From: Rhodobacteraceae bacterium UBA3069
GTDB taxonomy: Bacteria > Pseudomonadota > Alphaproteobacteria > Rhodobacterales > Rhodobacteraceae
NCBI GenBank assembly: GCA_002366795.1
Contig: DFBX01000032.1
Coordinates: 1 to 64,000 of the forward strand
Length of the DNA stretch: 64,000 nt
Direction: 5' to 3'
Numbering within the stretch: position 1 is the first letter of the stretch; the number at the start of each line of letters is the position of its first letter. Made by a program: the position numbers and the translations under genes. Under the pieces are notes generated by a model. It ran no database searches, was not told the DNA's origin, and was given only the letters and a program-made list of their open reading frames with translations. Below are positions 25,372 through 34,358 of the stretch, one piece after another.

Positions 25372-27780
25372 TTGTCCAAGCCTGACGAACAGACCGCCGC
25401 CCGCATCGCCCGCACCATTGCCAGCGAAATCGACGCCCGCCCCGAACAGGTCAGCGCCGCCGTCGCCCTGCTGGACGAAGGCGCGACCGTCCCCTTCATC
25501 GCACGTTACCGCAAAGAGGTGACAGGCGGGCTGGACGACACGCAGTTGCGCGACCTGTCGGGCCGCCTGACCTATCTGCGCGAGATGGAGACACGCCGCG
25601 CCGCGATCCTGAATTCGATCAAGGATCAGGGCAAGCTGACCGATGCGCTGGTCCGGTCCATCGCGCAGGCCGACACCAAGGCCACGCTGGAAGACATCTA
25701 CCTGCCGTTCAAGCCCAAGCGCCGCACCAAGGCGATGATTGCCCGCGAAAACGGGTTGGAGCCGTTGCTGCGCGCCATCATGGACGACCGCGCCGCCGAT
25801 CCGGCCAGGCTGGCCGCGGGTTACCTGTCTGACGCGGTGCCCACGGAAAAAGACGCGCTGAACGGCGCGCGTGACATCCTGACCGAAGAGTTGAGCGAGA
25901 ACGCGGACCTTTTGGGCAGGTTGCGCGATTTCATGCGGGCAGAGGCGATGATCACCGCCCGCGTGGCTCCCGGCAAGGAAACCGAGGGGGCCAAATTCTC
26001 GGACTATTTCGACCATAGCGAAAAATGGGGCAGCATCGCGTCGCACCGCGCGCTTGCGATCCTGCGCGCCGCGAAAGAGGAAATCGTCACCATCGAAATC
26101 GCTCCCGACCCTGAAACAGGCGCGGACCGGGCCAAGGGCATCGTCGCCGCGGCCATCGGCACGGCAGGCGATGGCGGCGGCGATCTGTGGCTGCGCGAGG
26201 TCGCGTCATGGACGTGGCGGGTCAAGCTGTCGCTGTCCATGTACATGGACCTTCTGACAGAACTCCGCCGCCGCGCCCATGAAGAGGCGATTACCGTTTT
26301 CGCGCGCAACCTCAAGGACTTGCTGCTGGCCGCCCCGGCTGGGGCCAAGGCGACGCTGGGGCTTGATCCGGGCATTCGCACCGGTTGCAAGATTGCCGTG
26401 GTGGACGCGACGGGCAAGGTGCTGGACACCGCGACGATCTATCCTTTCCAGCCGCGCATGGACGTGCGCGGCGCGCAATCTGCAATCCTTGATCTGGTCA
26501 AACGCCATAACGTCGGGCTGATCGCCATTGGCAATGGCACCGCCAGCCGCGAGACGGAAAAACTGGTCGGCGAAACCCTGCAACTGCTGCCATCGGGCGC
26601 GCCGAAACCCACCAAGGTGGTCGTGTCCGAAGCGGGCGCTTCGGTCTATTCGGCGTCGGAACTGGCAGCGCGCGAATTCCCCGATCTGGACGTGTCGCTG
26701 CGCGGGGCCGTGTCCATTGCCCGCCGGTTGCAAGACCCCTTGGCCGAATTGGTCAAGATCGAACCGCAAAGCATTGGCGTGGGACAGTATCAGCACGACG
26801 TGGATCAACGCCGCCTGTCACAAACCCTTGAGGCAGTCGTCGAAGACGCCGTGAACGCGGTGGGCGTCGATCTGAACACCGCATCGGCCCCGCTGTTGGC
26901 GCAGGTGGCGGGCCTGGGCCAATCCACCGCACAGAACATCGTCACTCACCGCGACATCCACGGCGCATTTCCCAGCCGCAAGGCGCTGCTGAAAGTGTCG
27001 GGCCTTGGGCCGAAAGCCTTTGAACAGGCGGCGGGGTTCCTACGCATCACCGGCGGCCAAGAGCCGCTGGATGCCTCCTCGGTCCACCCAGAGGCCTATG
27101 ACGTGGCGCGCCGCATCGTCGCCGCCTGCGGGCGCGACATTCGCGCGATCATGGGCGATTCAGCCGCGCTGAAAGGTCTGCGGGCGGAACAGTTCGTCGA
27201 TGACCGTTTCGGCCTGCCCACCGTGCGCGATATCCTGTCAGAACTGGAAAAGCCGGGCCGCGATCCGCGCCCCAGTTTCAAGACCGCAACATTCACCGAC
27301 GGGGTCGAGGACATAAAAGACCTGAAACCCGGCATGTCGCTGGAAGGGACCGTGACCAATGTCGCCGCCTTTGGCGCTTTCGTGGATATCGGTGTGCATC
27401 AGGACGGGCTGGTCCATATCAGCCAGATCGCGGACCGTTTCGTGAAAGACCCGCACGAGGTCGTCAAGGCCGGCGACGTGGTCAAGGTGCGCGTGACCGA
27501 GGTGGACATCCCCCGCAAACGCATCGGCCTGACCATGCGCAAGGATGGCAGCGCGGCGCAGGGCGATGGCCCGCGTCAGGGCAAATTCGCTGGAAAGGAC
27601 GGTGGCAAGGATCGCGGCAAAAGTGCTGGCAAGGGCACCCGGAATGAAGGCGGCCATGCCGGATCGCGCAGCAAGCCCGCAGGCCGCGGCCATCAACCGG
27701 GCGGCAAGCCCGCGCAGCCCGATACCGGCAACAGCGCCCTTGGCGCGGCGCTATTGCAGGCAATGAAGCCAAAATCATAA
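25372..27780 (+). CDS. tex: Tex family transcription accessory protein
   Basis: An 802-residue cytosolic nucleic-acid-binding protein with the Tex order of domains. A helical N-terminus (VPFIARYRKEVTGGLDD) is followed by a YqgF/RNase H-like domain (LGLDPGIRTGCKIAVVD). Two helix-hairpin-helix motifs come next (LNTASAPLLAQVAGLG and SRKALLKVSGLGPKAFEQAAG), then an S1 RNA-binding domain near residues 650-720 (GTVTNVAAFGAFVDIGVHQDG). A basic Gly/Lys/Arg tail of about 75 residues closes the protein and is longer than in most homologues. The start is TTG at 25372 with AGGAA upstream. It is a single-gene unit downstream of plsC, with no link to its neighbours apparent. Confidence 0.9.
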   Translation: MSKPDEQTAARIARTIASEIDARPEQVSAAVALLDEGATVPFIARYRKEVTGGLDDTQLRDLSGRLTYLREMETRRAAILNSIKDQGKLTDALVRSIAQADTKATLEDIYLPFKPKRRTKAMIARENGLEPLLRAIMDDRAADPARLAAGYLSDAVPTEKDALNGARDILTEELSENADLLGRLRDFMRAEAMITARVAPGKETEGAKFSDYFDHSEKWGSIASHRALAILRAAKEEIVTIEIAPDPETGADRAKGIVAAAIGTAGDGGGDLWLREVASWTWRVKLSLSMYMDLLTELRRRAHEEAITVFARNLKDLLLAAPAGAKATLGLDPGIRTGCKIAVVDATGKVLDTATIYPFQPRMDVRGAQSAILDLVKRHNVGLIAIGNGTASRETEKLVGETLQLLPSGAPKPTKVVVSEAGASVYSASELAAREFPDLDVSLRGAVSIARRLQDPLAELVKIEPQSIGVGQYQHDVDQRRLSQTLEAVVEDAVNAVGVDLNTASAPLLAQVAGLGQSTAQNIVTHRDIHGAFPSRKALLKVSGLGPKAFEQAAGFLRITGGQEPLDASSVHPEAYDVARRIVAACGRDIRAIMGDSAALKGLRAEQFVDDRFGLPTVRDILSELEKPGRDPRPSFKTATFTDGVEDIKDLKPGMSLEGTVTNVAAFGAFVDIGVHQDGLVHISQIADRFVKDPHEVVKAGDVVKVRVTEVDIPRKRIGLTMRKDGSAAQGDGPRQGKFAGKDGGKDRGKSAGKGTRNEGGHAGSRSKPAGRGHQPGGKPAQPDTGNSALGAALLQAMKPKS

Positions 27781-28081
27781 ACAATGGGCCAAGGGCGCGC
27801 ATCGGCGGCCTTGGCCAGATCGATCTGCCACCTATCCTTTGAAGCCTGAGATCCAGAAACCTCTTTTCCCGACCGCTTGGCACAAGTTTCAGGTTTCTTG
27901 CATCGCCCCCACGTTTCTGGCCAACCATGGCCAACCATGGCCAAGCCGGGATCATCCTGGCCCTGTCGATCGCCGACCAAAGCCAGGCCACGCCAGCTGC
28001 ACTGCTGGAAAACGCCGCCGCTTGACCTTGGCCGCACAAAGATGATCCTGTCCTCCGGAATAATGGGAGAGGACACCGAAC
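27781..28081. other. Intergenic region between tex and the acyl-CoA dehydrogenase
   Basis: Three hundred bases without a supported gene. It contains a short direct repeat, GGCCAACCAT in about 2.6 copies at 27919-27945, made of overlapping CCATGG and TGGCCA palindromes. A TTGACC at about 28023 could be a -35 element for the downstream gene, with no clear -10 partner. Nothing else is recognisable. Confidence 0.4.
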
Positions 28082-29209
28082 ATGCTGCTGACCGAAACGC
28101 AGGAACAAATCCGCGACGCCGCCCGCGCCTTTGCGCAAGACCGACTGGCCCCCGGCGCGGCGCAGCGCGATGCCGAACACGCCTTTCCCCGCGCGGAACT
28201 GTCTGAACTGGGCGATCTGGGGTTCCTTGGCATGCTGGTGCCCGAAGAATTCGGCGGATCGGACACCGGCGCGGTCGCCTATGCCCTGGTGCTGGAGGAG
28301 GTCGCGGCAGGCGATGGCGCCTGCTCTACAATCCTTTCGGTGCATTCCTCGGTCGGCTGCGCGCCTATCCTGCGCTTTGGCAATGACGAACAGAAACAGC
28401 GGTTTCTGCCCAAGATGGCCAGCGGCGAATGGATCGGCGGCTTTGCCCTGACCGAACCACATGCCGGTTCGGATGCTTCGGCGCTGAAAACCCGGGCGCG
28501 GCGCGATGGCGAAGATTATATCATCGACGGGGCCAAGCAATTCATCACCTCGGGCAAGAACGGCGACGTCATCATCGTTTTCGCCGTGACCGACCCGGAT
28601 GCCGGCAAGAAAGGCATTTCCGCCTTCATCGTGCCCACCGATACGCCGGGGTACGAGGTTCTGTCAGTCGAGCATAAGTTGGGGCAGCATTCTTCGGACA
28701 CCTGTGCGCTGGTGTTCAACGGAATGCGCGTGCCCGCGGAAAACCGCTTGGGGGCCGAGGGCGAAGGATACAAGATCGCGCTTGCCAATCTTGAGGGTGG
28801 GCGCATCGGCATCGCCGCGCAATCGGTTGGCATGGCCCGCGCCGCATATGACGCCGCACTGGCCTATGCGCGCGAGCGGATCACCTTTGGCAAGCCGATC
28901 ATCGAACATCAGGCGGTCGCCTTTCGCCTAGCCGACATGGCCACCAAGATCGAGGCCGCGCGCCACATGGTGCTGCACGCCGCCGCGCTGCGCGAAGCGG
29001 GCAAGCCCTGCCTGACGGAGGCGTCGATGGCAAAGCTGTTCGCGTCCGAGATGGCCGAGGCCGTCTGTTCCGCCGCGATCCAGATCCACGGCGGATACGG
29101 CTATCTGGCCGACTACCCGGTGGAACGTATCTACCGCGACGTGCGCGTGTGCCAGATTTACGAGGGCACCAGCGATGTGCAGCGGATCGTGATCGCGCGC
29201 GGGCTGTAA
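28082..29209 (+). CDS. Acyl-CoA dehydrogenase (short-chain / butyryl type)
   Basis: A 375-residue FAD flavoprotein that oxidises acyl-CoA to trans-2-enoyl-CoA, passing electrons to [20 protein letters not shown] and [13 protein letters not shown] are the two FAD/substrate signatures. [17 protein letters not shown] at the C-terminus carries the catalytic glutamate (about residue 362). [20 protein letters not shown] is also conserved. Full length for the family. GGGAGAGGACACC precedes the start. It ends in a strong terminator and is a single-gene unit. Chain-length preference cannot be told; MMPA-CoA dehydrogenase (DmdC) belongs to the same superfamily but is typically much longer. Confidence 0.9.
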   Translation: MLLTETQEQIRDAARAFAQDRLAPGAAQRDAEHAFPRAELSELGDLGFLGMLVPEEFGGSDTGAVAYALVLEEVAAGDGACSTILSVHSSVGCAPILRFGNDEQKQRFLPKMASGEWIGGFALTEPHAGSDASALKTRARRDGEDYIIDGAKQFITSGKNGDVIIVFAVTDPDAGKKGISAFIVPTDTPGYEVLSVEHKLGQHSSDTCALVFNGMRVPAENRLGAEGEGYKIALANLEGGRIGIAAQSVGMARAAYDAALAYARERITFGKPIIEHQAVAFRLADMATKIEAARHMVLHAAALREAGKPCLTEASMAKLFASEMAEAVCSAAIQIHGGYGYLADYPVERIYRDVRVCQIYEGTSDVQRIVIARGL

Positions 29210-29232
29210 CACCACCGCCGTTCGGGACATAT

Positions 29233-29262
29233 GCGCGGGGCCGCAAATGGCCCCGCGCTTTT
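29233..29262 (+). terminator. Factor-independent terminator
   Basis: GCGCGGGGCC (29233-29242) pairs perfectly with GGCCCCGCGC (29249-29258) over a six-base loop, followed by TTTTCTTAT. It lies 23 bases after the acyl-CoA dehydrogenase stop and just before the convergent flavin demethylase stop, so it could serve both. Confidence 0.85.
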
Positions 29263-29263
29263 C

Positions 29264-31300
29264 TTATACCACCTTGATCAGGCGCAGCGCGTCATAGATC
29301 GCCGCGTGGGTATTGCGTGCCGCGACGGCATCGCCGATGCGGAACAATTGGTAGCTTCCGCCCTCGTTGCGGGTCACGGTCTGCGGATCGCCCGCAACCA
29401 GCGCCTCGTAATCCACTTCGCTCAGGTTGGTTGAACCGGGGCGCAGGTCGAAATACAGGTCATCCAGCGGCCGGGTGCCGTGGTTGACCACGACCTGATC
29501 GACCTCGCGCTCCTCGCGGTATGTGCCATAATCGCTGCCTAGGATGGCGGTCAGACCATTGCCCGCGCGTTGCACGGCATCCAGACGCCAGGCAGAGGTA
29601 AAGCGCACCCCGCGCGGCTGCAATTCGCGCAAGGACGGGGTTAGCGACATGGCCATCACCTCGGGCAGGATGTTGCGATCCCGGCCCACCAGTTCGACCT
29701 TGGCCCCGGCGGTTGCCAGTTTCTCGGCCGCCTGAAGCGCGGGATAATCGCCCGCGTCGTCATAGATCAGCACGTTGCTGCCCATCTGCGCGTCGCCCGA
29801 CAGGATGTCCCAAGCGCTGACCACCAGGTCATTGCCATCTTGCAGAACATCGGTATGCGGCAGACCGCCGGTGGCGACGATGACCACATCGGGATTGTCC
29901 GCCTGCACGGTTTCGACATCCGCGAAGCTGTTGAAACGGAAGGTCACGCCCATCCGCTCGCATTCTTCCAGACGCCACTGGACCAGTTGGATCATCTCGG
30001 CCCGGCGCGGGGTTTGCGCGGTCAGGCGCACCTGCCCGCCCGCATCGTTGGCGGCTTCATGCACGATCACCTCGTGCCCGCGCGCGGCGGCGACGCGGGC
30101 CGCTTCCAGACCGGCGGGACCGGCCCCGATGATGACGACACGGCGCTTGGTGTCCGCCGCTGGAACCTCGTGCGGCTGTTCCAGTTCGCGCCCCGTGGCG
30201 GGGTTGTGCAGACACAGGGCCATACCGCCCTGATAGATGCGATCCAGGCAGTAGTTCGCACCGACGCAGGGGCGGATACGGTCCTCTTCGCCGCGGATGA
30301 TCTTTTGCACAATATGCGGATCGGCCATGTGGGCGCGGGTCATCCCGACCATGTCCAGCTTGCCGCTGGCAATGGCATGGCGCGCGGTAGCCACGTCCTG
30401 GATTTTCGCGGCGTGGAAGGTGGGGAACTGGGTTGCGGCCCGCACTTCACCGGCGAAATCCAGGTGCGGTGCGCTGCGCATCCCCTGCACGGGGATCAGA
30501 TCGGTCAGCCCCGCGTCGGTGTCGATATGACCCTTCACCACGTTCAGGAAATCGACCATGCCGCTGTCCTTCAACCGGCGCGAGATTTCCAGCCCGTCCT
30601 GTTTCGACAACCCGCCCGGAAGATCCTCGTCGCCGGTATAGCGCACGCCGACGATGAACGCGTCGCCGCAGCGTTCGCGGATCGCTTTCAGCGTGTCAAA
30701 GGTGAACCGCAGACGGTTATCCAGATCGCCGCCATAAGGCCCGTCCAGATCGTTGGTAAGGGGCGACCAGAACTGATCCATCAGGTGGCCATAAGCCTGC
30801 AATTCGATCCCATCGAGGCCCGCCGCCTGCATCCGTTCGGCGGCATCGGCGTAATCTTCGATGATCCGCGCGATATCCCAATCCTCGGCCCGCTTCGGGA
30901 ACGCCTTGTGCGAGGCCTCGCGCTCTTGGCTGGCAGACATTACGGGCAGCCAGTCGGCCTTGTCCCAACGGGTGCGGCGCCCAAGGTGGGTCAGCTGGAT
31001 CATCACGGCGCAGCCATGGTCATGGCATTCGTCGGTCAGCGCCTTCATCCAGCCGACGACCTCGTCCTTCCATGCCAGAATGTTGTTGAACACCGGCGGG
31101 CTGTCACGCGCGACCGATGCGGAACCGGCGGTCATGGTCAGGGCCACGCCCGCCTTGGCGCGTTCCACGTGATAGGCGCGGTAACGCTCTTTCGGCATTC
31201 CGTCCTCGGGGTAGGCCGGTTCGTGACTTGTAATCATCAAACGGTTTTTCAGGGTCAGGTGTTTCAGCTGGTATGGCTGAAGGAGCGGGTCGTTGGACAT
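29264..31300 (-). CDS. dgcA: FMN/FAD iron-sulfur demethylase, DgcA / dimethylamine dehydrogenase type
   Basis: A 678-residue enzyme built like trimethylamine dehydrogenase. An N-terminal old-yellow-enzyme TIM barrel with FMN (LKNRLMITSHEPAY, QLTHLGRR, ELQAYGHLMDQF) comes first, then an iron-sulfur segment, then a C-terminal FAD/NAD-like domain (VVIIGAGPAGLEAARVA). The overall pattern matches DgcA (dimethylglycine demethylation) and N-methylproline demethylases. The cluster segment reads CVGANYC-x11-C: the second cysteine of the usual C-x2-C-x3-C-x11-C is alanine, so cluster ligation is incomplete or unusual. The start at 31300 is set by the conserved MSNDPLLQPYQLKHL opening. The divergent TetR gene is the likely regulator. 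No dgcB-like partner is adjacent, so the exact N-methyl substrate is uncertain. Confidence 0.7.
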   Translation of the reverse strand: MSNDPLLQPYQLKHLTLKNRLMITSHEPAYPEDGMPKERYRAYHVERAKAGVALTMTAGSASVARDSPPVFNNILAWKDEVVGWMKALTDECHDHGCAVMIQLTHLGRRTRWDKADWLPVMSASQEREASHKAFPKRAEDWDIARIIEDYADAAERMQAAGLDGIELQAYGHLMDQFWSPLTNDLDGPYGGDLDNRLRFTFDTLKAIRERCGDAFIVGVRYTGDEDLPGGLSKQDGLEISRRLKDSGMVDFLNVVKGHIDTDAGLTDLIPVQGMRSAPHLDFAGEVRAATQFPTFHAAKIQDVATARHAIASGKLDMVGMTRAHMADPHIVQKIIRGEEDRIRPCVGANYCLDRIYQGGMALCLHNPATGRELEQPHEVPAADTKRRVVIIGAGPAGLEAARVAAARGHEVIVHEAANDAGGQVRLTAQTPRRAEMIQLVQWRLEECERMGVTFRFNSFADVETVQADNPDVVIVATGGLPHTDVLQDGNDLVVSAWDILSGDAQMGSNVLIYDDAGDYPALQAAEKLATAGAKVELVGRDRNILPEVMAMSLTPSLRELQPRGVRFTSAWRLDAVQRAGNGLTAILGSDYGTYREEREVDQVVVNHGTRPLDDLYFDLRPGSTNLSEVDYEALVAGDPQTVTRNEGGSYQLFRIGDAVAARNTHAAIYDALRLIKVV

Positions 31301-31372
31301 GGGCAAACTCTTTGGCTGTCGCGGCGACGATTCCACAAAATGTTCAGTTGTGTCAAGTTTTCGTTCATTGCT

Positions 31373-31388
31373 GTCCATTTCACTGGAC
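31373..31388. promoter_or_regulatory. Operator candidate between the demethylase and tetR
   Basis: GTCCA-TTTCAC-TGGAC is a perfect 5+6+5 inverted repeat in the 118-base gap between the divergent genes, close to the TetR start. A direct repeat of GTTCA lies just to the left. This is a plausible TetR binding region. Confidence 0.35.
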
Positions 31389-31418
31389 GCCTGCTGATCC
31401 CACGGGTAATTTGACGCC

Positions 31419-32057
31419 ATGGATGGAACAACAGGCACCACGGGCGACAAGGACACCGGCTGGCGCGGCTCGGCCAAGGGGTGGCTGAACGCCGCCCGAC
31501 GCGCCTTTGTCGAAAACGGTCTGGACGCGGTGAAAATCCAGCCGCTCGCGGCACAGCTGAACCTGTCGCGCACCAGCTTTTACTGGTTCTTCAAGGATCG
31601 CGCCGCCCTGCTGGATGCCCTGCTGGCCCAGTGGGAGGCGCAGAACACCGGCGCCTTCACGGCCGCCTGCGAAGGCTATGCCGAAACCATCGCCGAAGGG
31701 GTCCTGAACCTGATCGCGGTCTTTCTGGACGAGGGCCGCTTCGATCCGCAATTCGATTTTGCCGTGCGCGGTTGGGCGCATCAATCCGATGCGGTGATGG
31801 CCCGCGTCAACGCCGCGGACGAGGCGCGGATGGACGCGATCCGCGCCATGTTCCGGCGCTTTGGCTATAGCGCGGCGGATGCCGATGTCCGCGCCCGCGC
31901 GGTTTACCTAGTACAAATCGGCTATATCGCGCTGCAAACCCGCGAAAGCGTGGCCACCCGGCTGGAACGCGCACCGGGCTATGTCGAAATCTACACCGGC
32001 ACCCGCCCGACCGAGAACGAGGTGGCCCGATTCCGCGCAAAGGTCGGCGCGGGCTAG
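31419..32057 (+). CDS. TetR/AcrR family transcriptional regulator
   Basis: A 212-residue regulator. The N-terminal helix-turn-helix is recognisable (AARRAFVENGLDAVKI, LAAQLNLSRTSFYWFFKDR). The C-terminal ligand-binding domain is helical, with a DFAVRGWAHQSD segment common in regulators of this type. It is divergent from the DgcA-type demethylase and probably represses it, releasing in response to the N-methyl substrate or product. It ends with TAG. The following 100 bases contain a partial direct repeat (AAATCTGC) and no gene. Confidence 0.85.
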   Translation: MDGTTGTTGDKDTGWRGSAKGWLNAARRAFVENGLDAVKIQPLAAQLNLSRTSFYWFFKDRAALLDALLAQWEAQNTGAFTAACEGYAETIAEGVLNLIAVFLDEGRFDPQFDFAVRGWAHQSDAVMARVNAADEARMDAIRAMFRRFGYSAADADVRARAVYLVQIGYIALQTRESVATRLERAPGYVEIYTGTRPTENEVARFRAKVGAG

Positions 32058-32160
32058 AAAATCTGCCGGTCTGCACGAAATCTGCACAGGCACTGGTCAA
32101 GTTCTGCGCAAGCCTGCGTGCAATCTGGTGGCATCTGACATATGCTAAAGGATTTTCAAG

Positions 32161-33684
32161 ATGCCGCAACCGCTGACACTGAACGGAGTGCCCGACAAAA
32201 TCGCCATGGATGCCTGGTGGCTTGCGTCATCCGGCGCGCCCACTGAACAAGCGCGCCCTGCCCCGACTGCCTTTTCTGCGCGTTCGGGGGCGCACACGCC
32301 CCCGGGCTTTCCGCGCATCGTGCTGGGGTTGGCCGTGCTGGTGCCCGCCGCCGACATTCTGTTCTGGGACCATCGAATGGGGCTGTCGCTGGCAGTCTTC
32401 GCCGCGCTGATTTTCGCGGTCACGGCATGGGGTCTGCCGCGCAGACAGGTCTGGCGGCCCGCGCTGCTGCTGACGGCGGGGGCGATGCCCGTGCTGGACT
32501 ATGTGCAGGCCTTGTCTGTCGCCATTCTGGGCGCGGCTCTGCTGTTCGCGCTAGTGTGGACCCGCATTCCCGATGCGCGGGCCAACGCGCGGATTGGCGC
32601 GGCGCTTTTGCTGCTGTCCTCGCTGCCTGCGCAGTGGACCGCGCCCTTTCTTGCGCCCCTGCGCAAACGCAGTGTGATGCCCGCCGCCGCCACCCCGATG
32701 CTGCGGCAAAGCCTGCGCAACTGGGCCTTTCCGATTGGCGGCGGGATGGTGCTGGCCGCCCTGCTGCTGGACGCGAACCCCGTGCTGTCGCGGCTGATCC
32801 TACAGGATTTCGATCTGGCAATGCTGTTTGAACGCGCCTTGTTCTGGGGCGGCATCGCCCTGCTGGTCTGGCCGCTTGTTTCCCCGACCCCGGTGCCGCG
32901 CAACATGCGCCTGCCCGATGCGCCGCGCCTGCGCGGGCTGGGGCTGAACGAAGGGTCGGTGCTGCGCGCTTTGCTGATGTTCAACCTGATGATCGGCGCG
33001 CAAACCCTTATGGATGCGTCGATCTTCATCGGTGGAACAGATTTGCCCCTCGGCATGACCTATGCCAGCTATGCCCATCGCGGCGCCTACCCCCTGCTGG
33101 TCACGGCGCTGCTGGCCGGTGCCTTTGCCCTTGCCGCCCGCCCCTTTCTGGACAGTCACCGCGCCATGCGCCCGCTGATGCAGCTTTGGCTGGGGCAAAA
33201 TGTGGTTCTATGCGCCTCGGCCATGTTGCGGGCGCAGGCCTATATCGAACAATACGGTCTGACCTATCTGCGCCTCCACGCGCTGATCTGGATGGCGCTG
33301 GTGGCGACAGGGCTGATGCTGACCGCATGGCAGGTGGCCCATGCCCGCCCGATGGAATGGCTGCTGAAACGGGTTGCCATTCTGGGCATCGGGACGCTTT
33401 ACGTCGCCAGCCTTGTGAATTTCGCGGGCGTGATCGCCACCCATAATCTGAAAGCCGACAAGAACGACAGCGACTACCTGTGCCAGCTTGGTCCGACTGC
33501 CGCCGCAGCCTTTGCCGCGTCGGGCCGCGATGAGACCGACCTGCCGGACACCTACCGCTGCGACCTGCATGCGCCCGCTTGGGACGGCTGGCAGGAATGG
33601 GGCTTTCGCAACTGGCGCGTGGCCCGCTATGTTGCCCGGGTCCAGGACCTGATAGCCGAAACAGAAGAAGTGGCCGCAGAATGA
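32161..33684 (+). CDS. DUF4173 multi-spanning membrane protein
   Basis: A 507-residue integral membrane protein with about eleven hydrophobic segments. The DUF4153/DUF4173-type core contains LRALLMFNLMIGAQTLMDASI, YASYAHRGAYPLLVTALLAG and a C-terminal soluble tail with NWRVARY. The function of the family is not established. It is the first gene of a three-gene operon: its stop overlaps the response-regulator start (ATGA) and the sensor kinase follows in another ATGA overlap. The arrangement suggests it supplies a membrane signal to, or is controlled with, the two-component pair. Confidence 0.7.
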   Translation: MPQPLTLNGVPDKIAMDAWWLASSGAPTEQARPAPTAFSARSGAHTPPGFPRIVLGLAVLVPAADILFWDHRMGLSLAVFAALIFAVTAWGLPRRQVWRPALLLTAGAMPVLDYVQALSVAILGAALLFALVWTRIPDARANARIGAALLLLSSLPAQWTAPFLAPLRKRSVMPAAATPMLRQSLRNWAFPIGGGMVLAALLLDANPVLSRLILQDFDLAMLFERALFWGGIALLVWPLVSPTPVPRNMRLPDAPRLRGLGLNEGSVLRALLMFNLMIGAQTLMDASIFIGGTDLPLGMTYASYAHRGAYPLLVTALLAGAFALAARPFLDSHRAMRPLMQLWLGQNVVLCASAMLRAQAYIEQYGLTYLRLHALIWMALVATGLMLTAWQVAHARPMEWLLKRVAILGIGTLYVASLVNFAGVIATHNLKADKNDSDYLCQLGPTAAAAFAASGRDETDLPDTYRCDLHAPAWDGWQEWGFRNWRVARYVARVQDLIAETEEVAAE

Positions 33685-34358
33685 CTATCCTGATCGTCGA
33701 TGACGACCCGCGCCTGCGCGACCTGCTGCGCACCGCGCTGGAGCGGGCAGGATACGCGGTGCTGACCGCCGCCGACGGGCAATCGGCGCTGACCCATGCC
33801 GCCCGCCACGCGCCCGACCTGGTGGTGCTGGACATCGGCCTGCCGGAAATGAACGGGTTCGAGGTCTGCCGCCGCATCCGCGCCGGATCCGACCTGCCGA
33901 TCCTGTTCCTGACCGCCCGCGACGACGAGGTGGACCGCATTCTGGGGCTGGAAATGGGCGCGGACGATTACGTGACCAAACCCTTTTCCCCGCGCGAACT
34001 GGTGGCCCGGGTGCGCGCGATCCTGAAACGCAGCGCCCGTGCCACCGCATCGCGCAGCATCCGACAACATGGCCGCGTGATGCTGGACAGTGACGCGCGC
34101 ACCTGCCTTGTGGATCAGGCACGCATTGCCCTGACCGCGACCGAATTTGACCTGCTGAGCACGCTGATGGACACCCCGTCGCGACTGTTGCCCCGGGCGC
34201 AGCTGATCCACGCGATCTGGGGCACGCATAGCGATGTGTCGGACCGCACGCTGGACAGCCACCTGCGCAACCTGCGCCGGAAACTGGCCGATGCGGGCTG
34301 CGCGGACGCGGTCGAAACCGTTCACGGCCAAGGCATCCGGATCGGGGCCTGCCAATGA
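33681..34358 (+). CDS. OmpR-type response regulator
   Basis: A 225-residue transcription factor. The receiver domain has the acidic pocket VDDDP (residues 6-10), the phosphoacceptor Asp51 in LDIGLP and Lys in VTKPFSP at about 101. The C-terminal winged helix (LTATEFDLLSTLM, SDRTLDSHLRNLRRKL) is of OmpR/PhoB type, close to CreB. ATG at 33681 overlaps the DUF4173 stop. Partner of the kinase at 34355. Targets are not visible in the window. Confidence 0.9.
   Translation: MTILIVDDDPRLRDLLRTALERAGYAVLTAADGQSALTHAARHAPDLVVLDIGLPEMNGFEVCRRIRAGSDLPILFLTARDDEVDRILGLEMGADDYVTKPFSPRELVARVRAILKRSARATASRSIRQHGRVMLDSDARTCLVDQARIALTATEFDLLSTLMDTPSRLLPRAQLIHAIWGTHSDVSDRTLDSHLRNLRRKLADAGCADAVETVHGQGIRIGACQ

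Noticed and set aside
27919..27945. Tandem GGCCAACCAT repeat as a regulatory or CRISPR-like element
   Set aside because: Fewer than three short copies, no spacers and no adjacent cas gene; probably incidental.
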